22,829 bases of DNA from Thiobacillus sp. UBA3361 (GTDB taxonomy: Bacteria > Pseudomonadota > Gammaproteobacteria > Burkholderiales > Thiobacillaceae): contig DEQR01000054.1 in NCBI GenBank assembly GCA_002360535.1, positions 1 through 22,829 of the forward strand, in the 5' to 3' direction. The notes beneath the pieces are model-generated. The model saw only the letters and a program-made list of their open reading frames with translations. It did not search any database and was not told the origin of the DNA. Positions 5,012 through 12,524 of the stretch are shown here, in pieces (within the stretch, counting starts at the first letter, position 1; every line of letters begins with the position of its first letter). Both the position numbers and the translations under genes were made by a program.

Positions 5012-7774
5012 TCAGCCCAGCCGCGCCCGCTGGGCGCGCACCTTGTCCAGGGTGGCGCTGAAATCCGCCAGACGCTTTTTCTCCTGTTCCACCACCGCCG
5101 CCGGGGCCTTGTCGATGAAGCTGGCGTTGGACAGCTTGCCGTTGGCCTTGGCGATCTCGCCTTCCAGGCGGGCGATCTCCTTGTCCAGGCGGGCGCGTTC
5201 GGTGTCCCTGTCGATCTCTACGTGCAGCATCAGCCGCCAGTCGCCGACGATGGCCACCGGCGCCTCGCCCTCGGGCAGGTGGGCCTTGGCCTCCACTTCC
5301 GCCAGGCGGGCGAGCAGTTGCATGTAGGGTGTATAGACGGCCACCCGTTCCGGGTCGCCTTCGATGTAGGCGGGCACCTTCTGGGCGGGGGAGAGGCCCA
5401 TCTCGCCGCGCAGGTTGCGGATGGCGTTGATCATCTCCTTGAGCCGGTCCATCTCCGCCAGCGCGCCTTCATCGACACACTTCATGTCCGCCTTGGGGTA
5501 GGGGGCGAGCATGACGGTCTCGCCGGACTTGCCGGCCAGGGGCGCGACTGATTGCCACAGTTCCTCGGTGATGAAGGGGATGATGGGGTGCGCCAGGCGC
5601 AGTACTTCCTCCAGCACGCGCACCAGGGTGCGGCGGGTGGCGCGCTGGGCGGCTTCCCTCTCCCCCGGCCCCTCCCCTCCGGGGGGAGGGGTGAGCTGTA
5701 CCTTGGCCAGTTCCAGATACCAGTCGCAGTACTCGTCCCAGACAAATTCGTAGATGGCGCGCGCGACCTGGTCGAAGCGGTATTGGGCGTAGCCTTCGTG
5801 CACCGCCACCTTGGCCGCTTCAAGGCGGCCGTGGATCCAGCGATCGACGAAGCTGAGTTCCAACGGCAGGGCTTCATCGACGCCGGTGTCCTGGCCCTCG
5901 CAGTTCATCAGCACGAAGCGGCTGGCGTTCCACAGCTTGTTGCAGAAGTTGCGGTAGCCCTCGCAGCGTTGCAGGTCGAACTTGATGTCGCGGCCGTGGG
6001 TGGCCAGGCTGGCGAAGGTGAAGCGCAGGGCGTCGGTGCCGAAGCTGGGGATGCCGTCCGGGAATTCCTTGCGGGTGGCCTTTTCGATCTTCGGCGCGTC
6101 CTTGGGGTTCATCAGCCCGGTGGTGCGCTTGGCCACCAGGTCGTCGATGGCGATGCCGTCGATCAGGTCGATGGGGTCCAGCACGTTGCCCTTGGACTTG
6201 CTCATCTTGTTGCCGTGGGCGTCGCGCACCAGGCCGGTGACATAAACCTCGCGGAACGGCACCTTGCCGGTGAAGTGCAGGGTCATCATGACCATGCGCG
6301 CCACCCAGAAGAAGATGATGTCGAAACCGGTGACCAGCACGTTGGTAGGCAGGTAGTGCTCCAGCGCCCAGGTCTTCTCGGGCCAGCCCAGGGTGGAGAA
6401 GGGCCACAGGGCGGAGGAGAACCAGGTGTCGAGCACGTCCTCGTCGCGGGTGAGCGCGCGGCCGCCGGCGAGCTTTTTCGCCTCGGCTTCGTCGTGGGCG
6501 ACATAGATGTTGCCGTCCTCGTCGTACCATGCGGGGATGCGGTGGCCCCACCACAGCTGGCGCGAGACGCACCAGTCCTGGATGTTCTCCAGCCATTGGC
6601 GGTAGGTGGTGGTCCAGTTCTCGGGGACGAACTTCAATTCGCCCTTATCAACGACCCGCAGGGCGCGCCGGGCGAGGGCTTCCATGCTCATGAACCACTG
6701 GTCGGTGAGCATGGGCTCGATGACCGCATGGGTGCGGTCGCCGCGCGGGATCATCAGTTTGTGGGGCTTGGCGGAGACCAGCAGGCCCTTTTCCTGGAGC
6801 TCGTCGAGGATTTTCTGGCGCGCGTCGTAACGGTCCAGGCCCTGGTATTCGGCCGGGGCCATGTCGTTCATCCTGGCGTCCAGGGTCAGCACGCCGATCG
6901 CCGGCAGGTGGTGGCGCTGCCCGACCTGCCAGTCGTTGAAATCGTGGGCCGGGGTGATCTTGACCACGCCGGTGCCGAACGCGCGATCGACGTAGTCGTC
7001 ACTGACGATGGGGATGGTGCGCTCGGCCACCGGCAGACGCACCTTGCGCCCGACCAGATGGCGGTAACGCTCGTCGTCAGGATGCACGGCAACGGCGGTG
7101 TCGCCCAGCAGGGTCTCGGGGCGGGTGGTGGCGACGGTCAGGAAGCCGGAGCCGTCTTCCAAGGGATAGTTGATTTCCCAGATGAAGCCGTCTTCCTCGG
7201 TACTGATCACCTCCAGGTCGGAGACGGCGGTGCCCAGCACCGGGTCCCAGTTCACCAGGCGCTTGCCGCGGTAGATCATGCCCTCGTTGTAGAGGCGCAC
7301 GAACACCTCGGTCACCGCCCTGGACAGGCCCTCGTCCATGGTGAAGCGCTCCCGCTCCCAGGCCGGCGAGGTGCCCAGGCGGCGCATCTGGCGGGTGATG
7401 GTGGAGCCGGAGTGCTCCTTCCATTCCCAGACCTTTTCCAGGAATTTTTCCCGCCCCAGGTCGTGGCGGGAGACACCCTTGGCGTCCAACTGCCGCTCGA
7501 CGACGATCTGGGTGGCAATGCCGGCGTGGTCGGTGCCCGGCTGCCAGAGGGCGTTGTCGCCCCTCATCCGGTGGTAGCGGACCAGCGCGTCCATCAGGGT
7601 GTGCTGGAAGGCGTGCCCCATGTGCAGGGTGCCGGTGACGTTGGGCGGCGGCAGCAGGATGCAATAGGGCGGGTGGCCTTCGGCCTCGCCCATGCGGAAG
7701 TGGCCGGCGCCCTCCCAGGTGGCGTACCAGCGTTTTTCGATGTCGTGGGGTTCGAAGCTTTTGGCGAGTTCCAT
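5012..7774 (-). CDS. valS: valyl-tRNA synthetase
   Basis: Class I aminoacyl-tRNA synthetase that charges tRNA-Val and edits misactivated threonine. The HIGH-type motif is HMGH at residues 51-54, preceded by PPPNVTG; the KMSKS motif is at 523-527 followed by KGNVLDP. The central editing (CP1) domain includes TTRPETLLGDTAVAVHPDD. The C-terminal end is the expected coiled-coil (ARLDKEIARLEGEIAKANGK region). Length is 920 residues against about 951 in E. coli. At about residues 693-707, the anticodon-binding region carries a Gly/Pro/Glu-rich segment (TPPPGGEGPGERE) encoded by a palindromic GC run, which looks like a small in-frame insertion. It is the last gene of the holC operon, 85 bases after the preceding gene. 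Confidence 0.98.
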   Translation of the reverse strand: MELAKSFEPHDIEKRWYATWEGAGHFRMGEAEGHPPYCILLPPPNVTGTLHMGHAFQHTLMDALVRYHRMRGDNALWQPGTDHAGIATQIVVERQLDAKGVSRHDLGREKFLEKVWEWKEHSGSTITRQMRRLGTSPAWERERFTMDEGLSRAVTEVFVRLYNEGMIYRGKRLVNWDPVLGTAVSDLEVISTEEDGFIWEINYPLEDGSGFLTVATTRPETLLGDTAVAVHPDDERYRHLVGRKVRLPVAERTIPIVSDDYVDRAFGTGVVKITPAHDFNDWQVGQRHHLPAIGVLTLDARMNDMAPAEYQGLDRYDARQKILDELQEKGLLVSAKPHKLMIPRGDRTHAVIEPMLTDQWFMSMEALARRALRVVDKGELKFVPENWTTTYRQWLENIQDWCVSRQLWWGHRIPAWYDEDGNIYVAHDEAEAKKLAGGRALTRDEDVLDTWFSSALWPFSTLGWPEKTWALEHYLPTNVLVTGFDIIFFWVARMVMMTLHFTGKVPFREVYVTGLVRDAHGNKMSKSKGNVLDPIDLIDGIAIDDLVAKRTTGLMNPKDAPKIEKATRKEFPDGIPSFGTDALRFTFASLATHGRDIKFDLQRCEGYRNFCNKLWNASRFVLMNCEGQDTGVDEALPLELSFVDRWIHGRLEAAKVAVHEGYAQYRFDQVARAIYEFVWDEYCDWYLELAKVQLTPPPGGEGPGEREAAQRATRRTLVRVLEEVLRLAHPIIPFITEELWQSVAPLAGKSGETVMLAPYPKADMKCVDEGALAEMDRLKEMINAIRNLRGEMGLSPAQKVPAYIEGDPERVAVYTPYMQLLARLAEVEAKAHLPEGEAPVAIVGDWRLMLHVEIDRDTERARLDKEIARLEGEIAKANGKLSNASFIDKAPAAVVEQEKKRLADFSATLDKVRAQRARLG
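5669..5691. repeat. palindromic GC element inside valS
   Basis: CCCCTCCCC (from 5669) pairs with GGGGAGGGG (to 5691) around a short TCCGG centre, inside the valS coding sequence. In the valS frame it encodes the Pro/Gly/Glu run at about residues 693-707. Such CCCTCCCC/GGGGAGGG palindromes are typical of dispersed intergenic repeats rather than protein-coding DNA. Confidence 0.6.
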
Positions 7775-7798
7775 GATGGTGCTCAGATCGGGCGGGAC

Positions 7799-7814
7799 CG
7801 GCCGCGAACGGCCG
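7799..7814 (-). promoter_or_regulatory. UUCG-tetraloop hairpin before valS
   Basis: On the minus strand the sequence reads CGGCCG-TTCG-CGGCCG, a perfect 6-bp GC stem closed by the ultra-stable UUCG tetraloop, 25 bases upstream of the valS ATG (7774). No T-tract follows. It could stabilise the downstream mRNA end, mark a processing site or modulate valS expression; function is inferred only from position. Confidence 0.4.
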
Positions 7815-7859
7815 CTGGCATGCCGGGATGGAAAGCCGTGGATTATAACGGCAGCCGGT

Positions 7860-8267
7860 CTAGCCGGCCTCGTCCTCTCCGCTTTGCTTCGCCTCCCGCA
7901 CCGCCTGGCGGATGGATTCCTCCATGCGCAACTGCTGGCGGATGAACAGGTCCTCCAGCTTTTTCTCGAACACGCTCAGGAAACGGGCGAACTGCTCGTC
8001 GGTGAAGGCCGCCGATCCGGATGCCAGGCCTTCCGGCCAGGCCTGGCGACGTTCGCCGGCACGGCGATCGCCCTGGCGGCGGTCCAACTGGCGGCGTTCC
8101 TCGGAGGCGGGACGGTTGCCCTGGCTGACCACCTCGGTCAGGAGCGGGAAATCCTCCACCTCCCGCCCGCGCGGATCCGGTCCGCCGAACCCGACCCGCC
8201 GCTCGAACAGAGCATCGATCTTGCCGAAGATATCCTGCTTCTCGTCACCCATGGGGGTGTCCTTCAT
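7860..8267 (-). CDS. unknown acidic/basic helical protein between holC and valS
   Basis: A soluble 135-residue protein with no recognised domain. The N-terminal part includes QDIFGKIDALFERR (11-24); the centre has a strikingly periodic Arg-pair stretch EERRQLDRRQGDRRAGERRQ (56-75); the C-terminal part is a predicted amphipathic helix, FLSVFEKKLEDLFIRQQLRM (about 96-115) and beyond. Its ATG overlaps the holC stop by 4 bases (ATGA, 8264-8267), so it is co-translated with the DNA polymerase III chi subunit and precedes valS. I recall uncharacterised genes in this position in betaproteobacteria but cannot name a family. No signal peptide or membrane segment is seen. Gene is confident, function unknown. 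Confidence 0.82.
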   Translation of the reverse strand: MKDTPMGDEKQDIFGKIDALFERRVGFGGPDPRGREVEDFPLLTEVVSQGNRPASEERRQLDRRQGDRRAGERRQAWPEGLASGSAAFTDEQFARFLSVFEKKLEDLFIRQQLRMEESIRQAVREAKQSGEDEAG

Positions 8268-8686
8268 CGCTTGGCCAAGTCCACGACCTTCAGCTCATAG
8301 CCGCGGTCGCGATAGAAACGGTAGCGCTCGCGGGCCGCCTGCCGGTCCGCCTCGTCGCCGGTCACCACCTCGATGACGCGCTCGAAGCGGCTGAAGCACG
8401 GCGGCGCATCCTCGGCCAGGTTGATGAGCAGGTCCGGCGACGAAAGGGGCTGCGCGTCGTCGCCGATGAGGATCGGCGTCTGCGCCGCCAGCGGGTTGTC
8501 GCAGCGCACATGGGGCAGGAAGGAGAGCTGCTGGCGGGTCCACAACAGGCCGTCCAGCTCCGCGGCCAGGCGGGCATCGCGGGTGTACAGCAGGGCGCAC
8601 TGGCCGGCGCCGTAGGCCTTGGCCGCCAGCTTGCCGGCCACCTCCGCCTTGTCCGGGGCATTGTGATAGAACTCCACGCGCGTCAC
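8264..8686 (-). CDS. holC: DNA polymerase III subunit chi
   Basis: HolC (chi) links the clamp-loader to SSB during replication. The N-terminus TRVEFYHNAPDK, the AYGAGQCALLYTRD segment, and LLWTRQQLSFLPHV followed by PILIGDD are family hallmarks. The C-terminal half (INLAEDAPP, then FERVIEVV and YRFYRDRGYEL) is also typical. The GTG at 8686 is taken as start because AAGGAG lies about 9 bases upstream and homologs begin MTRV; the ATG at 8695 sits directly against the AAGGAG and an ATG at 8740 adds an uncharacteristic basic leader. This gives 140 residues against 147 in E. coli. It heads the operon holC - unknown - valS, a classic linkage, though pepA is not upstream here. Confidence 0.93.
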   Translation of the reverse strand: MTRVEFYHNAPDKAEVAGKLAAKAYGAGQCALLYTRDARLAAELDGLLWTRQQLSFLPHVRCDNPLAAQTPILIGDDAQPLSSPDLLINLAEDAPPCFSRFERVIEVVTGDEADRQAARERYRFYRDRGYELKVVDLAKR

Positions 8687-8760
8687 GCGATCCATCTCCT
8701 TGTCTGTGCGTCCCGGCCGCTGCGCCGTGGCGTGTTTCACTGTGGGTCCGGGGCGGCGGC

Positions 8761-8778
8761 TGATATATCTGATATATC
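8761..8778. promoter_or_regulatory. tandem TGATATATC repeat in the holC/YceI intergenic region
   Basis: TGATATATC occurs twice head to tail (8761-8769, 8770-8778), each containing the palindrome GATATATC. It is a sharply AT-rich island in GC-rich surroundings, 75 bases upstream of the holC start and 125 upstream of the YceI start. It offers -10-like TATATC on either strand and could be a promoter or a repressor site. Confidence 0.4.
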
Positions 8779-8902
8779 CTAGACCCTGTTAACGGCCGCC
8801 GGTCGCCTGTCCTTGAGTCGTGGCCGGGCGGACCGCGGGGATCATACCTTCCGTGGCGGCCAAGCGTCACAGCCGCCATTTTCACGCAACCAAGGAGGAG
8901 TC

Positions 8903-9715
8903 ATGAAACGCATCCTGCTGAGCACTGTCATCACCGCCCTGTTCACCCTGGCCGGCCCCGCCCGCGCCCAGGTGGAAACCTTCAGCATCGACCCGGAACA
9001 CAGTTTCGCCAACTGGGAAATCCGCCATGTGGCCGCCCTGACCAGCGGCACCTTCCACGACGTGAAGGGCAAGATCCAGCTGGACACCGCCAACCTGGCC
9101 AAATCCTCGATCGAGGCCACCATCAGCGTCTATAGCCTCAATTCCAGTCACCGCCGCCGGGACATCCATATCCTGACCGAGGAATACCTGGGCGCCAGGG
9201 ATTATCCGGAGATGAAATTCGTCTCCACGGGCATGCAGCCCGTGAACGCCGAACGGGGCACCCTGACCGGCATGCTCACCCTGCACGGCGTCACCAAGCC
9301 GGTGACCCTGAACTACCAGATACTGGGCCTGGGCAACGACCCCTGGGGCGGCATGCGCGCCGGCTTCAAGGCCACCACCCGCATCCTGCGCAGCGACTTC
9401 GGCATCAGCAAGCACCTGCCCAGCGGACCGGTGGGCAACGAGGTGGACATCACCCTGTTGATCGAAGGCATCAAGCTGGGCCCCGACGGCCAGCCCTGGA
9501 ACGCCAAGAAGGCCGAGGCGGAGAAGAGCAAGGTCATCTCCTATCCCATGCCCGGCCAGCCCGCGCCCCAGGTCGTGCCCGCCCAGCCCGCGGTCACCGC
9601 AACGCAGCCCGCTGCCCAGCCGGCGCCAGCCGCCCCGGCGGCCACGCCGGCCGAGCCGGAGAAGAAGGAAAGCCTGGAAGACCAACTCAAGAAGAAGCTG
9701 AAGGGTCTGTTCTGA
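8903..9715 (+). CDS. YceI-family periplasmic lipid-binding protein with extended tail
   Basis: A secreted lipocalin-like YceI protein; the family binds isoprenoid or other amphiphilic lipids in the periplasm. Signal peptide at 1-22 (MKRILLSTVITALFTLAGPA, then cleavage after ARA). The YceI domain spans about 24-192, with IDPEHSFANWEIRH, the HDVKGKIQLD strand, YPEMKFVSTG, LTLHGVTKPVTL and the RSDFGISKHLP motif. After the domain comes an unusual tail of about 60 residues (210-270): Pro/Ala/Gln-rich, ending in the charged helix ESLEDQLKKKLKGLF. ATG 8903 is chosen over earlier in-frame codons because AAGGAGG (8892-8898) lies just upstream and the signal peptide begins there. Family members are usually about 190 residues, so this one is notably long (270). 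Confidence 0.93.
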   Translation: MKRILLSTVITALFTLAGPARAQVETFSIDPEHSFANWEIRHVAALTSGTFHDVKGKIQLDTANLAKSSIEATISVYSLNSSHRRRDIHILTEEYLGARDYPEMKFVSTGMQPVNAERGTLTGMLTLHGVTKPVTLNYQILGLGNDPWGGMRAGFKATTRILRSDFGISKHLPSGPVGNEVDITLLIEGIKLGPDGQPWNAKKAEAEKSKVISYPMPGQPAPQVVPAQPAVTATQPAAQPAPAAPAATPAEPEKKESLEDQLKKKLKGLF

Positions 9716-9735
9716 TTACCGGCTGACCCCCGACC

Positions 9736-9769
9736 GGCTGGGAGGCCGGCCTCCTCTGCCCTCCCAGCC
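9736..9769 (+). terminator. hairpin after the YceI gene
   Basis: GGCTGGGAGG (9736-9745) and CCTCCCAGCC (9760-9769) form a perfect 10-bp stem with a 14-base loop, 20 bases after the YceI stop. No T-tract follows, but position and strength suggest transcription termination or mRNA 3' protection. Confidence 0.5.
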
Positions 9770-9852
9770 CGCCCCCTGCCGCCGTAATCCCGCATGGGGA
9801 CGCGGTTGCATGCCGACCGCCTCCGGCTATGCTGAAGCTGTCCCATCCTTCC

Positions 9853-9888
9853 GCCCGGATGGGTACGGGTTCCGGACCGCATCCGGGC
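9853..9888 (+). promoter_or_regulatory. long hairpin in the leader of the PsiF-repeat gene
   Basis: GCCCGGATG (9853-9861) pairs perfectly with CATCCGGGC (9880-9888). The pairing continues inward with GGT/ACC (one bulged G) and CGG/CCG around a GTT loop, giving about 15 pairs in all. It ends 8 bases before the Shine-Dalgarno AAGGAGG (9897-9903). This is consistent with translational control or a structured leader, though it could also be a terminator-like element. Confidence 0.45.
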
Positions 9889-9908
9889 ATCTCGCCAAGG
9901 AGGTCGCG

Positions 9909-10343
9909 ATGCAAACCCTCAACACGCATTTCCCGATCCTGACGCTGTTCAAGACCCTGGCCATGGGCATGCTCATGGCCGTACTCCCCCAACCCCTGAT
10001 GGCCCAAACCGGCGCGCCCCAGGACATCCGCGCGGACTGCCGACAACAGGCCGACGCCAAGGGGCTGCGCAGCGGCACCGAGCGCCAGGCCTTCATGCGT
10101 CAGTGCGTGCACGGCACGGGCTCCCCGGTTGCAAAACCCGCACAGCCCGCCGTCCCCGCGCAGCCACCGGCCGCGGCGAAACCCGCTCCACCCGCCGCGA
10201 AGCCCACGCCACCGGCTGCTGCCACCCCGCCGGCCGTGGCCCCGCCGCCGGACCGTATGACCGAGTGCAACAAGCAGGCCACGGATAAAGGATTGCGCGG
10301 ACCCGCGCGGCGTGACTTCATGCGCCAGTGCATGCGGCCGTAG
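9909..10343 (+). CDS. secreted protein with two PsiF repeats
   Basis: This exported 144-residue protein carries two copies of the PsiF repeat, the Cys-bounded motif of the phosphate-starvation-inducible PsiF family: CRQQADAKGLRSGTERQAFM..C (residues 44-66) and CNKQATDKGLRGPARRDFM..C (120-141). A signal peptide covers about 1-32 (hydrophobic LAMGMLMAVL, ending PLMA-QT). Between the repeats is a Pro/Ala/Lys linker (70-115), presumably extended. ATG 9909 follows AAGGAGG by 5 bases. Each repeat contributes two Cys, so periplasmic disulfides are likely. The molecular function of PsiF is unknown. Phosphate control is suggested by the family name, but I saw no clear Pho box here. Confidence 0.9.
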   Translation: MQTLNTHFPILTLFKTLAMGMLMAVLPQPLMAQTGAPQDIRADCRQQADAKGLRSGTERQAFMRQCVHGTGSPVAKPAQPAVPAQPPAAAKPAPPAAKPTPPAAATPPAVAPPPDRMTECNKQATDKGLRGPARRDFMRQCMRP

Positions 10344-10366
10344 GCGTCTCCGGCACGAAGGGCCGC

Positions 10367-10382
10367 GGCCGGTCTCCCGGCC
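10367..10382. terminator. possible bidirectional hairpin between convergent genes
   Basis: GGCCGG (10367-10372) and CCGGCC (10377-10382) flank a TCTC loop in the 55-base gap between the convergent PsiF-repeat gene and sucD. It is short and without T-tracts, so the terminator role is tentative. Confidence 0.3.
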
Positions 10383-10398
10383 ACGTGCTGGCGGTGGG

Positions 10399-11277
10399 TC
10401 AGGCCTTGCGGCCCATGGCCTGCACGCAGGCCTCGCCCAGCCCGGCGGGGCTTCTCGCCACCACCACGCCGGCCTTTTCCAGGGCGGCGATCTTGTCTTC
10501 CGCCCTGCCCGAGCCGCCGGCGATGATCGCCCCGGCATGGCCCATGCGCTTGCCCTTCGGGGCGGTCAATCCGGCGATGTAGGCGGCCACCGGCTTGGTG
10601 ACGTGGGCGCGGATGTATTCCGCCGCCGCCTCCTCGGCCGTGCCGCCGATCTCGCCCACCATGACGATGGCCTCGGTCCGGGGATCGGCCTGGAACAGGG
10701 CCAGACAGTCGATGAAGTCCAGCCCCTTGATGGGGTCGCCGCCAATGCCCACGCAGGTGGACTGGCCCAGGCCCAGGTTGGTGGTCTGCCAGACCGCTTC
10801 GTAGGTCAGGGTGCCCGAGCGGGAGACGATGCCCACCTTGCCGGGCCGATGGATGAAGCCGGGCATGATGCCGATCTTGCATTCGCCGGGGGTGATCAAG
10901 CCGGGACAATTCGGCCCGATCAGGCAGACATCATTTGCCTTGATCGCGGCCTTGACGTTGATCATGTCCCGCACCGGAATGCCCTCGGTGATGCAGGCGA
11001 TCACCCGGATGCCGGCGTCGGCCGCCTCCAGGATGCCGTCGGCGGCGAAGGCCGCCGGCACGTAGATCATGGTCGCATCGGCGCCGGTGTCGCGCACCGC
11101 GTCCTTCACCGTGTTGAACACCGGCAGGTTCAGGTGGCTCTGGCCGCCCTTGCCGGGCGTCACGCCCCCCACCATGCGCGTGCCGTAGGCGATGGCCTGT
11201 TCCGAGTGGAAAGTGCCCTGCTTGCCCGTGAAGCCCTGGCAGATGACTCGGGTGTCCTTGTTGACGAGGATGCTCAT
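10399..11277 (-). CDS. sucD: succinyl-CoA synthetase alpha subunit
   Basis: SucD forms the CoA-binding and phospho-histidine subunit of succinyl-CoA synthetase, which interconverts succinyl-CoA and succinate with substrate-level phosphorylation in the TCA cycle. The 292-residue protein begins MSILVNKDTRVICQGFTGKQ, contains GGVTPGKGG and GPNCPGLITPGECKIGIMPG, and carries the active-site His at 247 in KRMGHAGAIIAGGSG. The start overlaps the sucC stop (ATGA, 11274-11277), with AGGAGG on the minus strand at 11285-11290 inside the end of sucC. Length and motifs match E. coli SucD (289). The open frame extends upstream through sucC, but that part is a shadow. Confidence 0.98.
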   Translation of the reverse strand: MSILVNKDTRVICQGFTGKQGTFHSEQAIAYGTRMVGGVTPGKGGQSHLNLPVFNTVKDAVRDTGADATMIYVPAAFAADGILEAADAGIRVIACITEGIPVRDMINVKAAIKANDVCLIGPNCPGLITPGECKIGIMPGFIHRPGKVGIVSRSGTLTYEAVWQTTNLGLGQSTCVGIGGDPIKGLDFIDCLALFQADPRTEAIVMVGEIGGTAEEAAAEYIRAHVTKPVAAYIAGLTAPKGKRMGHAGAIIAGGSGRAEDKIAALEKAGVVVARSPAGLGEACVQAMGRKA

Positions 11278-12446
11278 TGGGCGGCCTCCTGGGCTTTGCG
11301 CACGGCAAGTGCGGCGGCTTCGGTCAGATCGTTGGCGGCGACGATGGCCAGGCCGGAATGGGCCAGCAGCTCCCGCCCCCGTTCCGCGTTGGTGCCCTCC
11401 AGGCGCACCACCACGGGCACCTGGACGCCGACCTGGGTCACCGCCTGGATGATGCCCTCGGCGATCAGGTCGCAGCGCACGATGCCGCCGAAGATGTTGA
11501 TGAGCACGGATTTCACGTTGGGGTCCGCCAGGATGATCTGGAAGGCCTGCGCCACGGACTGGGCGGTGGCGCCGCCCCCCACGTCCAGGAAGTTGGCCGG
11601 CTGGCCGCCGGAAAGCTGGATCAGGTCCATGGTAGCCATGGCCAGCCCGGCCCCGTTGACCATGCAGCCGATGTCGCCGGAGAGGGCGATGTAGTTGACA
11701 TTGTGGGCGTGCGCCTCGGCCTCCTTGGGGTCGATCTGGCCCAGGTCGGCCTGCTCGGCCAGGGCCTTCTGCCGGTACAGGGCGTTGTCGTCCAGGCTCA
11801 TCTTGCAGTCCAGGGGCAGGATGGCGCCCGTGTCGGTGACCACCAGGGGGTTGATCTCCAGCAGCCCGAGGTCCTTGTCGATGAACACCCGGTACAGGGT
11901 CTTCACCAGCTTGACGAAGGCGCCGACCTGCTCGCCGGCCAGGCCCAGGCCGAAGGCCAGGTTGCGGCCCTGGTAGTCCATCAGGCCGGTGACCGGGTTG
12001 ACCCACTCCTTCAGGATTTTCTCGGGCTCGGTGCGGGCCACCTCCTCGATCTCCATGCCGCCTGCCGCCGAGGCCACCAGGCCGATGCGCTCGGCGGCCC
12101 GATCGACGGTGATGGACAGGTACAGCTCGCGGGCGATGTGCAGGGTCTCCTCGATGAGCAGAGTGGCGACCGGCTGGCCGTCGGGGGCGTTCTGGTAGGT
12201 GACCAGCCGGCGGCCGAGCAGGGCGCCGGCGGCGGCGGCGAGCTCATCCGCCGAGCGGCACAGCTTCACGCCGCCCGCCTTGCCGCGGCCGCCGGCGTGG
12301 ATCTGGGCCTTGGCCACCCAGGCCGATCCGCCCAGTTCGGCGGCGGCCGCTCCGGCCTGGCCGGGCTCGCGGATGGTCACGCCGCGGGGCGTGGGGATGC
12401 CGTAGTCGCGCAGGACGCCCTTGGCCTGGTATTCATGCAGATTCAT
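11274..12446 (-). CDS. sucC: succinyl-CoA synthetase beta subunit
   Basis: SucC is the ATP-grasp, nucleotide- and succinate-binding subunit that pairs with SucD. It starts MNLHEYQAKGVLRDYGIPTP, has the nucleotide-binding WVAKAQIHAGGRGKAGGVKL, LEINPLVVT in the metal region, DCKMSLDDNALYR, and the C-terminal GGIVRCDLIAEGI. Length is 390 residues, as expected (E. coli 388). A GAGGA precedes the ATG by about 8 bases. It is followed by sucD with a 4-base overlap, the universal order, and is preceded 78 bases upstream by an exported protein of unknown function on the same strand. No 2-oxoglutarate dehydrogenase genes are adjacent. Confidence 0.98.
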   Translation of the reverse strand: MNLHEYQAKGVLRDYGIPTPRGVTIREPGQAGAAAAELGGSAWVAKAQIHAGGRGKAGGVKLCRSADELAAAAGALLGRRLVTYQNAPDGQPVATLLIEETLHIARELYLSITVDRAAERIGLVASAAGGMEIEEVARTEPEKILKEWVNPVTGLMDYQGRNLAFGLGLAGEQVGAFVKLVKTLYRVFIDKDLGLLEINPLVVTDTGAILPLDCKMSLDDNALYRQKALAEQADLGQIDPKEAEAHAHNVNYIALSGDIGCMVNGAGLAMATMDLIQLSGGQPANFLDVGGGATAQSVAQAFQIILADPNVKSVLINIFGGIVRCDLIAEGIIQAVTQVGVQVPVVVRLEGTNAERGRELLAHSGLAIVAANDLTEAAALAVRKAQEAAQ

Positions 12447-12524
12447 GGTGGTGTTCCTCAGGTAAGCCGGCGAATTTTCCCGTATTCGACGGGGAGCGTC
12501 ACGCGATGGCGGTTCGGGCCGGCA

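Noticed and set aside
5552..7945. A 797-codon plus-strand frame opposite valS
   Set aside because: valS on the minus strand has all class I synthetase motifs; the opposite frame is a compositional shadow with no domain.
10344..10398. Strong rho-independent terminator between the PsiF-repeat gene and sucD
   Set aside because: Only a 6-bp GC hairpin without T-tracts is visible, so it is listed as tentative rather than as a firm terminator.
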